Of a stretch of 64,000 bases of DNA, positions 1-13,440 are shown one piece after another. The DNA lies in NCBI RefSeq assembly GCF_001425045.1, contig NZ_LMDJ01000023.1:571420-635419 (forward strand), read 5' to 3'. The notes beneath the pieces were generated by a model. That model did no database searches. It was not told where the DNA came from and saw nothing but the letters and a program-made list of their open reading frames with translations. A program made the translations under genes and the position numbers. This DNA is from Massilia sp. Root351. Lineage in GTDB: Bacteria > Pseudomonadota > Gammaproteobacteria > Burkholderiales > Burkholderiaceae_D. Position 1 is the first letter of the stretch; each line of letters starts with the position of its first letter.

Positions 1-175
1 AGGCCATGCGCAAGGCGCGGCCTTCACCCAGGGCTTGCTCCCAGGCGCCGCCGCGCGCCACCAGCAGCGCGCGGATGGCCGCCACCGTGTCCACACCGGC
101 GGGCAGTTCAAGCATTTCGGTGGAGGTGCCCACCGCTTCGCGCACGCTGGCGAAGAATTTCAGAGTAACGTTCAT
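1..175 (-). CDS. moaD: Molybdopterin synthase sulfur-carrier subunit MoaD (partial, 3' end outside window)
   Basis: The first 58 codons read MNVTLKFFASVREAVG and onward, the start of the small ubiquitin-like MoaD fold (about 80-85 residues). Its C-terminal Gly-Gly, lost beyond the window edge, carries the thiocarboxylate sulfur that MoaE transfers into precursor Z to make molybdopterin. The ATG at 173-175 lies 8 bases after the moeA stop, so the two are surely cotranscribed; moaE would be expected next, outside the window. The identification rests on the N-terminal sequence plus the moeA neighbour. Confidence 0.85.
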   Translation of the reverse strand, partial: MNVTLKFFASVREAVGTSTEMLELPAGVDTVAAIRALLVARGGAWEQALGEGRALRMA

Positions 176-183
176 CTCAACTA

Positions 184-1392
184 TCAAATCAATTCGGAAA
201 ATGGGATAAATCGCACCGTGTCGCCGGGCTGGATGGCCTGGCCGGGAGGGTTGTCGACCAGTCCGTCGCCCCACACCGTGGACGTCAGCACGCCGGAGCT
301 TTGGTTCATGAACAGCTCCAGCCCGCCCTGCTCGTTCAGCCGCGCCCGCAGGAATTCGTTGCGCCTGTCGGCTTTCGGCCAGCTGAAATCGGCGCGCAGC
401 TGGTAGGCCTTCGGCGCCAGCGCTTTCGCATCGCCCACGCCTTGCATGCGCAGGATGAACGGCCGCACAAACAGCAGGAAGGTGACAAAACTCGACACCG
501 GATTGCCGGGCAAGCCGACAAAGAATGCATCCCTCACCTCGCCAAAGGCCAGCGGCTTGCCCGGCTTGACGGCGATCTGCCACATGTTCAGGCGGCCCTC
601 CGCTTCCACCGCAGGCTTGATATGGTCTTCCTCGCCGACGGACACGCCCCCGGAGGTGATGATCAAGTCGTTGCCTTCTGCGGCCTGGCGCAGCACGGAG
701 CGGGTGGCGTCCAGCGAGTCGGGCACGATGCCGAAATCGCTGATTTCGCAGCCCAGGTTTTCCAGCAGCGCGCGCAGGGTGAAGCGGTTGGAGTTGTAGA
801 TGGCTCCAGGCGCCAGCGGCTCTCCGGGCATGGCCAGCTCATCGCCAGTGAAAAACACCGCCACGCGCAGCTTGCGCCGCACCGGCAGTTCGGCCAGGCC
901 GACCGAGGCGGCCAGCCCCAGTTCCTGGCTGCGCAGGCGGGTACCCGCGGGCAGGATCACGCTGCCGTTGCTGATGTCCTCGCCGGCACGGCGTATCCAC
1001 TCGCCGGACTTCGGGGCGTGCCCGATGGTGACGACGTTGCCGGTCAGCTCGCACTGCTCCTGCATCACCACCGCGTCCGCGCCCTCGGGTATCAGGGCGC
1101 CGGTGAAGATGCGCGCCGCCGTGCCGGGCAGCAGCGGCTGGCCGACGTGGCCGGCCGGGATGCGCTGCGACACGGTCAGCGTGGCAGCACCGCTGGCGCA
1201 GTCGGCCGCGCGCACGGCGTAGCCGTCCATCTGGGTGTTGTCGTGCGTGGGCACGTTCATGCCCGAGACCTGCGCCTGCGCCAGCACGCGGCCGTTGGCT
1301 GCCAGCGTGGACAGCGTTTCCACGTCCGCCACCGGGCGCGCGGCGGCCAGCATGAGGTCGAGCGCCTCGCGCACCGGCATCAGAGGTTTCAT
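184..1392 (-). CDS. moeA: Molybdopterin molybdenumtransferase MoeA
   Basis: A 402-residue cytosolic protein of normal MoeA length. MoeA inserts molybdate into adenylylated molybdopterin, the last common step of molybdenum cofactor synthesis. Visible family motifs are the N-terminal MPVREALDLML helix, THDNTQMDGYA, the MPT-binding region around TSGGVSVGEEDH and the GLPGNPVSS loop. I prefer the ATG at 1392 over an in-frame TTG one codon upstream; it lies only 3 bases after the thrC stop, so the order thrC-moeA-moaD is an operon. Confidence 0.93.
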   Translation of the reverse strand: MKPLMPVREALDLMLAAARPVADVETLSTLAANGRVLAQAQVSGMNVPTHDNTQMDGYAVRAADCASGAATLTVSQRIPAGHVGQPLLPGTAARIFTGALIPEGADAVVMQEQCELTGNVVTIGHAPKSGEWIRRAGEDISNGSVILPAGTRLRSQELGLAASVGLAELPVRRKLRVAVFFTGDELAMPGEPLAPGAIYNSNRFTLRALLENLGCEISDFGIVPDSLDATRSVLRQAAEGNDLIITSGGVSVGEEDHIKPAVEAEGRLNMWQIAVKPGKPLAFGEVRDAFFVGLPGNPVSSFVTFLLFVRPFILRMQGVGDAKALAPKAYQLRADFSWPKADRRNEFLRARLNEQGGLELFMNQSSGVLTSTVWGDGLVDNPPGQAIQPGDTVRFIPFSELI

Positions 1393-1395
1393 CAA

Positions 1396-2871
1396 TTACA
1401 GTCCCGTATTGGTGGCGATGTAGTCCTTCATTTTGGCCACGTCGGCCGGCATCACGACGAAACGCTGCTCCAGCGCCTCGATGTTTTCGAAGCCGGCCGG
1501 ACGCTCGGCATCCTCGCCCAGCGCTTCCAGAATGGTTTCGTTGAACTTGGCCGCCAGCGCGGTTTCCAGCACGATCATCGTCACGCCCGGTTCCAGGTTC
1601 TCGCGCGCCACCTTGATGCCGTCGGCGGTGTGGGTGTCGATCACGATGCCGTAGTCGTCGGCCACGTCGCGGATGGTGTCGAGGCGGTCCTTGTGGGTGG
1701 ACTTGCCGGACTTGAAGCCGTACTGGGCCACCTTGGTGAACTCGTCGCCGTCGCTGCCAGGGTAGCCGGACAGGTCGAAGCCGCCGTGGGTTTCCACCTT
1801 CAGGAACAGCGCGCGGGTGCGCTCGGCGTCGCGGCCCACCAGGTCGTAGATGAAGCGCTCGAAGTTGGAAGCTTTCGAGATGTCCATCGACGGGCTGCTG
1901 GTATGGTAAGTCTCGGCGGACTTGCGCACGCGGTACACGCCGGTGCGGAAGAATTCGTCCAGCACGTCGTTTTCATTGGTGGCGGCCACCAGCTTGTCGA
2001 TCGGCAGGCCCATCATGCGGGCGATGTGGCCGGCGCAGATGTTGCCGAAATTGCCCGACGGGACGGTGAAGGACACCTTCTGGTCGTTGCTGGCGGTGGC
2101 GGCCAGGTAGCCGCGGAAGTAGTACACCACCTGGGCCACGACGCGCGCCCAGTTGATGGAGTTGACGGTGCCGATCTTCTGTTTGGCCTTGAAAGGCAGG
2201 TCGTTCGATACGGCCTTCACCATGTCCTGGCAGTCGTCGAACACGCCTTCGACGGCGATATTGAAGATGTTCGGATCTTGCAGGCTGAACATCTGCGCGG
2301 TCTGGAAGGCGCTCATCTTCTTGTGCGGCGACAGCATGAATACGCGGATACCCTTCTTTCCGCGCATGGCGTATTCGGCGGCGCTGCCGGTGTCGCCCGA
2401 GGTGGCGCCGAAGATGTTCAGTTCAGCGTTCTTCTTGGCCAGCGCATATTCAAACAGGTTGCCCAGCAACTGCATGGCCATGTCCTTGAAGGCCAGCGTG
2501 GGGCCGTTCGACAGCGCCTGCAGCACCAGTCTCCTGCCCTTGGATTCTTCCAGCACGCGCAGCGGCGTGATGTCGGCGGGCGATTCGCCCTCGCGCGCGT
2601 TGCGGTACACGTCGGCGGTGTAGGTCTTCGCGGTCAGCGCCTTCAGGTCGGCTTCCGGAATGTCGGTGGCGAACTTCTTCAGGATCTCGAAAGCCAGTTC
2701 GGCATAGGACAGCTTGCGCCAGGCGTCGAGCTCGGCGCCGGTCACTTGCGGGTACTCGGTGGGCAGATACAGGCCGCCGTCCGGCGCGAGGCCGCCCAGC
2801 AGGATATCGGAGAACTGTTGCGGAGACTGCGATGCGGCCGACGCTGCGGCGCGGGTAGACACATATTGCAT
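1396..2871 (-). CDS. thrC: Threonine synthase
   Basis: A 491-residue PLP enzyme (fold type II) converting O-phosphohomoserine to threonine. The typical MQYVSTR start fixes the initiation codon at 2871, although the frame stays open to 2994. The PLP lysine lies in LAFKDMAMQ, followed by the substrate loop GATSGDTGSAAEYA and the phosphate-binding PSGNFGN segment. It is the promoter-proximal gene of thrC-moeA-moaD. Homoserine dehydrogenase (hom), often next to thrC in related bacteria, is not upstream here; that side holds a divergent glycosyltransferase operon. Confidence 0.95.
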   Translation of the reverse strand: MQYVSTRAAASAASQSPQQFSDILLGGLAPDGGLYLPTEYPQVTGAELDAWRKLSYAELAFEILKKFATDIPEADLKALTAKTYTADVYRNAREGESPADITPLRVLEESKGRRLVLQALSNGPTLAFKDMAMQLLGNLFEYALAKKNAELNIFGATSGDTGSAAEYAMRGKKGIRVFMLSPHKKMSAFQTAQMFSLQDPNIFNIAVEGVFDDCQDMVKAVSNDLPFKAKQKIGTVNSINWARVVAQVVYYFRGYLAATASNDQKVSFTVPSGNFGNICAGHIARMMGLPIDKLVAATNENDVLDEFFRTGVYRVRKSAETYHTSSPSMDISKASNFERFIYDLVGRDAERTRALFLKVETHGGFDLSGYPGSDGDEFTKVAQYGFKSGKSTHKDRLDTIRDVADDYGIVIDTHTADGIKVARENLEPGVTMIVLETALAAKFNETILEALGEDAERPAGFENIEALEQRFVVMPADVAKMKDYIATNTGL

Positions 2872-2985
2872 AGATGAGAAAGTCCGGTTGGCGTGCGAAA
2901 TCGAGCGCCTATTATAGTGCGGCTCGGCCTTTGCTGTTATATCGCATTGTTTTATGTATATTTCGAATAAGGGCGCGACAGGTGA

Positions 2986-3013
2986 TTTTACCAAAAAAGC
3001 AATCTGGTATGAT
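2986..3013 (+). promoter_or_regulatory. Candidate sigma-70 promoter of the glycosyltransferase operon
   Basis: TTTTAC (2986-2991) and TATGAT (3008-3013) are separated by 16 bases in an AT-rich stretch 27 bases before the ATG at 3040. The divergent thrC promoter must lie in the same 168-base gap. The -35 box is a poor match, so this is tentative. Confidence 0.35.
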
Positions 3014-3039
3014 TGTCATTTCCGCACTCTCGTACTCCC

Positions 3040-4194
3040 ATGAAACCGCAAAAGATCCTGCTCCTCAGCGTGTCGGCCGGCGCCGGCCACATGCGCGCCG
3101 CCGAGGCGATCCGCGCCCATGCCGGCGACAGCGTGCAAGCCATCCATCTGGACGTGATGGATTACGTCAGCGCCGGCTTCCGCAAGCTCTACACCGACTT
3201 CTACATCACGCTGGTGAACAAGCTGCCCGCGCTGTGGGGCTATCTGTACCAGGCCACGCATGACGCGCCGGCACGCAGTTCCATGCAGCGGCTGCGGCGC
3301 GGCGTGGAGCGGCTCAACACGCGCGCACTGATGAAGGAAATCGGCGCCTTCCAGCCCGACGCCATCATCTGCACCCACTTCCTGCCAGCCGAGCTGCTGT
3401 CGCGCGCCATTGCCAAGGGCGAGCTGCATTGCCCGGTGTGGGTGCAAGTGACCGACTTCGACCTGCACCGGCTGTGGATACAAGACAACATGGCGGGCTA
3501 CTTTGCCGCCAATGACGAGGTGGCGTTCCGCATGCGCGCCGCAGGTGTGCCCGCCGCGCGCGTGCACCAGACGGGCATCCCCATCATGCCGGCATTCGGC
3601 CAGCCGCTGCCGCGCGCGGCCTGCGCGGCAGCGTTCGGGCTGGACCCGGCGCGCCCCACCTTGCTGATGATGGGCGGCGGCGCCGGCCTGGGCAGCCTGC
3701 ACACCGTGGCCGCGCGCCTGCTCGCATTGGAGGGCGACTTCCAGCTGATCGTGCTGGCGGGTAAAAACGCGCAGGCGCTGACGGCCCTGCAGCAGCTGGC
3801 GCTGCGCCATCCGGGCCGGCTGCTGGCGCAAGGCTTCACCAGCCAGGTGGAGCGCCTGATGGCATGCGCGGACCTGGTGATCACCAAACCGGGCGGGCTG
3901 ACCACGTCCGAGTGCCTGGCCATGGGTCTGCCAATGATCGTCAACTCGCCCATCCCCGGCCAGGAGGAACGCAACGCCGACTTCCTGCTCGAGCAAGGTG
4001 TGGCGCTGAAGGCCTTCGATCACGTAACGCTGGAGTACCGCGTGCAACTGCTGCTGCGCGATCCGGCGCGCCTGGCGGAAATGGCCGGGAAGGCGCGCGC
4101 GCTGGGCAGGCCCGACGCGGCCCGCCGGGTGCTGGAGCGCGTACTCGCTCAACCGGAAGCGCCGCGGCAGTTCGCCAGCGCGCGTGCGGCATGA
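3040..4194 (+). CDS. Diacylglycerol glycosyltransferase / MGDG synthase-like (GT28)
   Basis: A 384-residue glycosyltransferase resembling bacterial processive diacylglycerol glucosyltransferases and plant MGDG synthase. Visible are the N-terminal acceptor motif LSVSAGAGHMRAAEAI, the family-specific DVMDY and KLYTDFYI segments, the glycine-rich MMGGGAGLGSL and the donor-binding TKPGGLTTSECLAMGLPMI followed by GQEERNADFLL. It probably adds a sugar from a UDP-sugar to diacylglycerol at the inner face of the cytoplasmic membrane; donor and acceptor cannot be read from sequence. I chose the ATG at 3040 because homology begins there. Its TGA overlaps the next ATG (ATGA), so translation of the downstream phosphatase is coupled. 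Confidence 0.82.
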   Translation: MKPQKILLLSVSAGAGHMRAAEAIRAHAGDSVQAIHLDVMDYVSAGFRKLYTDFYITLVNKLPALWGYLYQATHDAPARSSMQRLRRGVERLNTRALMKEIGAFQPDAIICTHFLPAELLSRAIAKGELHCPVWVQVTDFDLHRLWIQDNMAGYFAANDEVAFRMRAAGVPAARVHQTGIPIMPAFGQPLPRAACAAAFGLDPARPTLLMMGGGAGLGSLHTVAARLLALEGDFQLIVLAGKNAQALTALQQLALRHPGRLLAQGFTSQVERLMACADLVITKPGGLTTSECLAMGLPMIVNSPIPGQEERNADFLLEQGVALKAFDHVTLEYRVQLLLRDPARLAEMAGKARALGRPDAARRVLERVLAQPEAPRQFASARAA

Positions 4195-4805
4195 AGGCGC
4201 CGTCCGCCATGGCCTGCGCCGCGTTGCTTGCAGCCCTCATGACTGCCACCGCAGCAGCGACAGCGACGGCTGCTTCGCCGGCTAAGCCCGCGCAAGTTGA
4301 GGCAGTGACCGCGCGCAACCAGGACTGGGCCACCCTGATCCACGAGCCCGGCAACCTGTACAGCGTGACGCCGACCTTGTTCCGCAGCGCGCTGCTGCGG
4401 CCGGACGACGTCAAGCGGCTGCAGGCCCTGGGCATCAAGACCGTGGTCAGCCTGCGCGCCTTCCACAATGACAAGAAAGTCCTGCGCGGCAGCGGCATCA
4501 AGCCGGTCAGTGTGCCGATCAACACCTGGGACATCAGCGACGGCAAGATCATCCAGGCGCTGCGCGCCATCCGCGCGGCCGAGCAGCACGGGCCGGTGCT
4601 GCTGCACTGCCAGCACGGCGCCGACCGCACCGGCCTGGTGACGGCCATGTACCGCATCCTGTACCAGCAGCGCAGCAAGGAAGACGCGCTGCGGGAAATG
4701 AAGGAAGGCGGCTACGGCTACCATTCGGTCTGGAAAAATATTGAATCGTACCTGCGCAAGGTGGATGTGGAAGCTATCCGCGCAGGCGTGGAAAGGGAAC
4801 TGTGA
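4191..4805 (+). CDS. Exported dual-specificity/tyrosine-type phosphatase
   Basis: A 204-residue protein with an Ala-rich hydrophobic N-terminus (about residues 5-30) that looks like a signal peptide, then a compact cysteine phosphatase domain. The catalytic loop HCQHGADRTG (H139, C140, R146) fits the HCxxGxxR signature of the DSP/PTP superfamily, with Asp117 of the WDISD segment a candidate general acid. Such periplasmic enzymes may act on phosphoprotein, phosphoinositide-like or lipid phosphates; the substrate is unknown. It sits between a lipid glycosyltransferase and a START-like protein, overlapping both by 1-4 bases, which makes a role in lipid metabolism attractive but unproven. Confidence 0.82.
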   Translation: MKAPSAMACAALLAALMTATAAATATAASPAKPAQVEAVTARNQDWATLIHEPGNLYSVTPTLFRSALLRPDDVKRLQALGIKTVVSLRAFHNDKKVLRGSGIKPVSVPINTWDISDGKIIQALRAIRAAEQHGPVLLHCQHGADRTGLVTAMYRILYQQRSKEDALREMKEGGYGYHSVWKNIESYLRKVDVEAIRAGVEREL

Positions 4806-5410
4806 TGACGCGCACCACCCTGCTGGCACTGCCCGCCGCCCTGCTGTGCCTGGGCGCCGGTGCGGCCGAGGCGATCGACCCGGCCAGGCTGTCCGAGAAG
4901 GAAGTCACACTGCACGAAGTGCACTCGAAGGCTGAGCCGAAAGGCAAGGCCTTCGTCGCGGCCACCATCATCGGCGCACCCATGTCCAGGCTGTGCGCCA
5001 TCATCCAGGACTACGCCGCCTATCCGGGCTTCATGCCCAGCGTGTCGCACACGGCCCTGTCCAAGGCAGCCAGCGGCAATCCGCTGGTCGATATGACGCT
5101 CAAGTTGCCACTTGGAAAAGTTAAGAAATACCGCTTGGAAATGACGCCAACAGTCAGCGCGCAGCAGTGCCGGCTGGCGTGGATCATGGCGCCGTCCGCC
5201 GGGTTGAGACCCGAGGAAACCATCGCTGGAACGGACGGCTACTGGCAGCTCTCGCCCGTCGCCGGCGACGGCGCCAGGACCGTGGTGCAGTATTATGTCT
5301 ACACCGATCCCGGTCCCGTACCGCTGGGCGCTGGCTGGATCGTGGACAGCATGAGCAAGGACAGCCTGCCCAAAACGCTGGAAGCGCTGCGCGCCAGGGC
5401 TGCGCGCTAG
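4805..5410 (+). CDS. START/SRPBCC-fold lipid-binding-like protein, exported
   Basis: A 201-residue protein. Residues 1-23 form a signal peptide ending near AAEA. The rest fits the START/polyketide-cyclase (SRPBCC) family: an early FVAATIIGAPMSRLCAIIQD helix-grip segment, a YPGFMPSV loop, central beta strands and a C-terminal amphipathic helix (VDSMSKDSLPKTLEALRARA) that would close a hydrophobic pocket. The ATG at 4805 shares one base with the preceding stop (TGATG). As third gene of the operon, a lipid carrier or sensor role is a reasonable inference; the ligand is unknown. Confidence 0.75.
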   Translation: MTRTTLLALPAALLCLGAGAAEAIDPARLSEKEVTLHEVHSKAEPKGKAFVAATIIGAPMSRLCAIIQDYAAYPGFMPSVSHTALSKAASGNPLVDMTLKLPLGKVKKYRLEMTPTVSAQQCRLAWIMAPSAGLRPEETIAGTDGYWQLSPVAGDGARTVVQYYVYTDPGPVPLGAGWIVDSMSKDSLPKTLEALRARAAR

Positions 5411-5466
5411 GCGCCAGGCAGGCCGGCCCCCTTGCCATCCACGGCGGCGCCCCCACCTGAACCGCT

Positions 5467-9939
<4,473 letters not shown>

Positions 9940-10093
9940 CGCGATCAACCACGCCCGCCAGCCGCTGTGCCCAAACCCCGCGCAGCAGAAGATCGGCAAG
10001 CTTCCCTATGGTCACAACGGTGCCGTCTACCTTCTTGAGCGCGACCGGTTAGGGATCATCCCGAACGTGGAAAACCGGGCGCTGGCGGGAGTC

Positions 10094-10156
10094 AAGTACG
10101 TAAACGTAAGGCCCGGCCAGCACCAGCATTTAATGCTAAAATCCGGCGACGTACTT
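10094..10156. promoter_or_regulatory. Nested inverted repeats upstream of the PEP-CTERM gene
   Basis: AAGTACGT (10094-10101) is the reverse complement of ACGTACTT (10149-10156). Between them lies a second dyad, AGCATT-T-AATGCT (10125-10137). The set ends 28 bases before the ATG at 10185, in an otherwise empty 245-base gap after lhr. It could be a regulator site or an mRNA hairpin; no protein is implied. Confidence 0.35.
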
Positions 10157-10184
10157 TGATGTCATTTTTACATTGGAGGCATTC

Positions 10185-11066
10185 ATGCGTCGTCTGCTGC
10201 TGGCAATTTCCTTTGTGTGCGGACTGGGCAGCGCTCCAGTGTACGCCACGCCCACTCAAACCAGTTTTGCCGCTGACGGCTATTCCGCCACATGGGACTG
10301 CCGCTACCGGTCCGATATGTCGCGCTGCAACCCGGTCAACCCGACGCTGAATGGCAGCACGACGCGCTGGCAGTCGGGTGCCAGCTCCAGCGCTTCGAGC
10401 CCCCGGGGCGAAGCATGGTCGCTGGCCACGGCTGACGCGGGCGCGTATTTGCCTATCCTGAAAACCTATGCCGCCAGCAATGCCGACTATGTGCCGGATG
10501 CGCCGAACGGCGAGACGTCCATGGCCGACGCCAATATTTGGGGCGTGCAAGGCTACCGCTACTCCGGCGCGACGCCGTTCGAGCTGACAGTGAGCGTAAC
10601 GCTCGACTCGCAGTTCTCCCCTGCCGTCGCCGGCGCGGGATACAACCATTCGTTCTTCGCGGTGAGCCTGTTCGACGTTGAAGGCTATGCGTTCGACTAC
10701 AATCAGAATGCGGCGAGCGGCAGCACCTGCCCGATTCTTCGGACGGCAACCGGGCCTGGCTGCGCAAGCTTGCCCGCGATCTTCGCGCGGGACCAGAAGT
10801 TCCTCTACGACACAGGCTCCGTCACCACCACGGTTTCATACCTGCTCAATCCCGGCCAGGCCTTCTATGTCGGCGCCTACCTGGATGCGAACGTATGCTG
10901 TGGCGGCGTGGTGGACTCGTCGCACACGCTGACCATGCGCTTCAACGACGCCACCATGCTGGACAGCTTTGCAGTAACCATGGTGCCCGAGCCGGGCCAA
11001 TGGGCGCTGATGCTCTCCGGCCTGGCGCTGCTTGCCGTTGTCAGCAGGCGGCGTGGTTCACGGTGA
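10185..11066 (+). CDS. PEP-CTERM sorting-domain protein
   Basis: A 293-residue exported protein with a signal peptide (residues 1 to about 21, cleavage after VYA) and a beta-rich, Cys-containing ectodomain of no family I can name. It ends in a classic PEP-CTERM tripartite tail: VPEP, a hydrophobic helix and the basic end RRRGSR. This tail directs exosortase/archaeosortase processing; no exosortase gene is in the window. The ATG at 10185 has a GGAGG box 5 bases upstream and is preferred over a TTG at 10173. The last 26 bases overlap the 3' end of sdaA on the other strand. Confidence 0.85.
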   Translation: MRRLLLAISFVCGLGSAPVYATPTQTSFAADGYSATWDCRYRSDMSRCNPVNPTLNGSTTRWQSGASSSASSPRGEAWSLATADAGAYLPILKTYAASNADYVPDAPNGETSMADANIWGVQGYRYSGATPFELTVSVTLDSQFSPAVAGAGYNHSFFAVSLFDVEGYAFDYNQNAASGSTCPILRTATGPGCASLPAIFARDQKFLYDTGSVTTTVSYLLNPGQAFYVGAYLDANVCCGGVVDSSHTLTMRFNDATMLDSFAVTMVPEPGQWALMLSGLALLAVVSRRRGSR

Positions 11067-12420
11067 CTACGTGGATGGCGAGGCCGCCCAGCGAGGTTTC
11101 CTTGTATTTGACCTGCATGTCGGCGCCGGTCTGGCGCATGGTTTCGATCACGTCGTCCAGGCTGACGAAGTGGGTGCCGTCGCCTTTCAGCGCCAGCGAG
11201 GCGGCGGTGATGGCCTTCACCGCGCCCATGCCGTTGCGCTCGATGCAGGGGATCTGCACCAGCCCGCCGATCGGATCGCAGGTCATGCCGAGGTGGTGTT
11301 CGATGCCGATTTCGGCCGCGTTCTCGATCTGCAGGTTGGTGCCGCCCAGTGCCGCCACCAGGCCGGCCGCGGCCATCGCGCAAGCCACGCCGACTTCGCC
11401 CTGGCAGCCGATTTCGGCGCCCGAAATGGACGCGTTGCGCTTGCACAGCATGCCGATGGCCGCAGCCGTCAGCATGAACTCGCGCACGCCCTTGACCGGA
11501 TCGCTCGGATGGCAGTCTTCCGCGTAGTAGCGCAGCACTGCCGGGATGATGCCCGCCGCGCCATTGGTGGGCGCCGTGACAACGCGGCCGCCGGCGGCGT
11601 TTTCCTCGTTCACCGCCATCGCGTACAAGCTCACCTGGTGCAGCGCGTCGTGCGGCAGCGCGTTGGCGACGTCGCCGCCTCTGGCTTGCAGCCACAGGCC
11701 GGCAGCGCGGCGTTTCACATTCAGGCCGCCCGGCAGCTGGCCGGCGGTTTCCAGCCCGTGCGCGATGCAGTCGCGCATCACGTGCCAGATCCGGTCCACG
11801 CCGGCGTTCAGCTCATCTTCCGAAACGCGCATCAGCTCATTGGCGCGCAGCATTTGCGGGATGGTCAGGCCGGTGCGTTTGCCGTGTTCCAGCAGCTGGG
11901 CCATGGTGTCGAACGGATATGGCAACTCGACCGCTGGCCGGCCGTCGATGCCGCCGGTCTCGCCCTCTTCGCGAATGAAGCCGCCGCCCACCGAGTAGTA
12001 AACTTTGCTCAGCACCGAGCCGTCGGCGCGCTTGAGCGTGAAGCGCATGCCGTTCGGGTGCTCGGGCAGCGTTTCGGCCTTGTGGAACAGCAGGTTCTGC
12101 GCGCGCGTAAACGGCACCGCATGGGTGGCGAGCAGCTTCAGCTCCTTGTTCGCTTCGGCCGCAGCGAGCATGGCGTCCACTTGCGTGGGATCGACATGCT
12201 GCGGCGTCTCGCCCATCAGGCCCAGGATCACCGCCTTGTCGGTGGCGTGGCCGACGCCGGTCAGCGCCAGCGAGCCATACAGGGCAGCTTCCACCTCTAC
12301 CACGTCATCCAGCGGACCGGCGTCGACCAGGAAACGGCGCGCCGCCACCATCGGTCCCACGGTGTGGGAACTGGATGGCCCGATGCCGATTTTAAACAGG
12401 TCGAAAACGCTCATGTCCAT
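11041..12420 (-). CDS. sdaA: L-serine ammonia-lyase (iron-sulfur type)
   Basis: A 459-residue single-chain L-serine dehydratase that deaminates serine to pyruvate. The N-terminal beta domain shows [14 protein letters not shown]; the C-terminal alpha domain has the cysteines expected to hold the [4Fe-4S] cluster ([23 protein letters not shown]) and the TCDPIGG motif. The last residue is Cys; in the well-studied Legionella enzyme a C-terminal Cys plugs the cluster in the resting state, so the same autoinhibition is plausible. It is the last gene of kbl-tdh-sdaA: glycine from the first two steps can become serine elsewhere and be degraded here. Confidence 0.93.
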   Translation of the reverse strand: MDMSVFDLFKIGIGPSSSHTVGPMVAARRFLVDAGPLDDVVEVEAALYGSLALTGVGHATDKAVILGLMGETPQHVDPTQVDAMLAAAEANKELKLLATHAVPFTRAQNLLFHKAETLPEHPNGMRFTLKRADGSVLSKVYYSVGGGFIREEGETGGIDGRPAVELPYPFDTMAQLLEHGKRTGLTIPQMLRANELMRVSEDELNAGVDRIWHVMRDCIAHGLETAGQLPGGLNVKRRAAGLWLQARGGDVANALPHDALHQVSLYAMAVNEENAAGGRVVTAPTNGAAGIIPAVLRYYAEDCHPSDPVKGVREFMLTAAAIGMLCKRNASISGAEIGCQGEVGVACAMAAAGLVAALGGTNLQIENAAEIGIEHHLGMTCDPIGGLVQIPCIERNGMGAVKAITAASLALKGDGTHFVSLDDVIETMRQTGADMQVKYKETSLGGLAIHVVTVNHAAC

Positions 12421-12455
12421 TGGATGTCTCTTTATAGTAGTTAGCGGGTAGCTAT

Positions 12456-13418
12456 TCAGGCGGCCTGGCCCAGGCTGACGTCGATGTTCGCCAGCATGTC
12501 CTTGACCATCTCTTCGGTGCCGACCTTGGCTCGCCAGCCCCAGTCGGCGGTCGCGTGGCAGTCGTCCAGACTGTGCGGCCAGGTATCGGCAATCGCCTGG
12601 CGGCTGTCCGGCTTGTATTCGATCCTGAACCCCGGCACGGAGCGGGTAATCGCCTCGGCCAGCTGCGCGGGATTGAACGACACGCCGGCCACATTATATG
12701 AGGAACGGACTTTAATTTGTGACGCAGGTGCCTCCATCAATTCCACAGTTGCGCGGATGGCGTCGGGCATGTAGATCATCGGCAGCGTGGTCTGCGGGCC
12801 GAGGAAGCACTCGTAGGTCTCGCCGCGCAGCGCCGCGTGGAAAATGGCGATGGCGTAGTCGGTGGTGCCGCCGCCCGGAGGCGACTTGTAGCTGATGATG
12901 CCCGGGTAGCGGATGCTGCGCACGTCCACGCCGTATTTCAGGAAGTAGTACTCGCACAGGCGCTCGCCGGCCAGCTTGCTGATGCCGTAGATGGTGGTCG
13001 GGTCCATGATGGTCAGCTGCGGCGTGTCGTGCGACGGCGTGTTGGGGCCGAAGGCGGCGATCGACGATGGCCAGAACACGCGCAGCGGCTTGCCCTCGGC
13101 GCCGCGCACCCGCGCAACTTCCAGGATGTTGAGCAGGCCGTCCATGTTCAGGGTCCAGGCCTTCAGCGGGGCCGCCTCGCCGGTGGCCGACAGCATGGCC
13201 GCCAGCTGGTACACCTGGGTGATGTTTTCGGAAGCCACCAGGGTTGCCAGTGCGTCCTTGTCCAACACGTTCAGCACCTGGTAGCGCGCTGCGTTGTAGA
13301 CATTTTTGGCGCCGATGTCGGTGGCGATGACGTTTTGGGCGCCATGTTTCTGCGCCAGCGCGTCCACCAGTTCACTGCCGATCTGGCCGTTTGCGCCAAT
13401 TACTAAAATGCGTTCCAT
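12456..13418 (-). CDS. NAD-dependent L-threonine 3-dehydrogenase, short-chain (epimerase-like) type
   Basis: A 320-residue extended SDR protein: Rossmann GANGQIGSEL at residues 8-17, the conserved NMDGLLNILEVA, PSSIAAFGP and the YGISK catalytic Tyr/Lys, then RYPGIIS and GGTTDYAIAIFH segments characteristic of the epimerase-type threonine dehydrogenases found in many bacteria that lack the zinc-dependent Tdh. It would oxidise threonine to 2-amino-3-ketobutyrate, the substrate of the adjacent Kbl, 22 bases upstream in the same operon. That pairing makes the threonine assignment much stronger than the fold alone. Confidence 0.9.
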   Translation of the reverse strand: MERILVIGANGQIGSELVDALAQKHGAQNVIATDIGAKNVYNAARYQVLNVLDKDALATLVASENITQVYQLAAMLSATGEAAPLKAWTLNMDGLLNILEVARVRGAEGKPLRVFWPSSIAAFGPNTPSHDTPQLTIMDPTTIYGISKLAGERLCEYYFLKYGVDVRSIRYPGIISYKSPPGGGTTDYAIAIFHAALRGETYECFLGPQTTLPMIYMPDAIRATVELMEAPASQIKVRSSYNVAGVSFNPAQLAEAITRSVPGFRIEYKPDSRQAIADTWPHSLDDCHATADWGWRAKVGTEEMVKDMLANIDVSLGQAA

Positions 13419-13440
13419 GCTGTGCTTTCTGTTCTCTGAT

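Noticed and set aside
301-2877. An 858-codon plus-strand frame opposite moeA and thrC
   Set aside because: Antisense shadow with low-complexity His/Gln/Val/Gly composition; the minus strand holds two well-conserved enzymes.
9940-10159. Frame after lhr reading GHNGAVYLLERDRLGIIPNV
   Set aside because: It looks mildly protein-like but has no start of its own, no family I know and sits in a leader region with inverted repeats; not strong enough to call a gene remnant.
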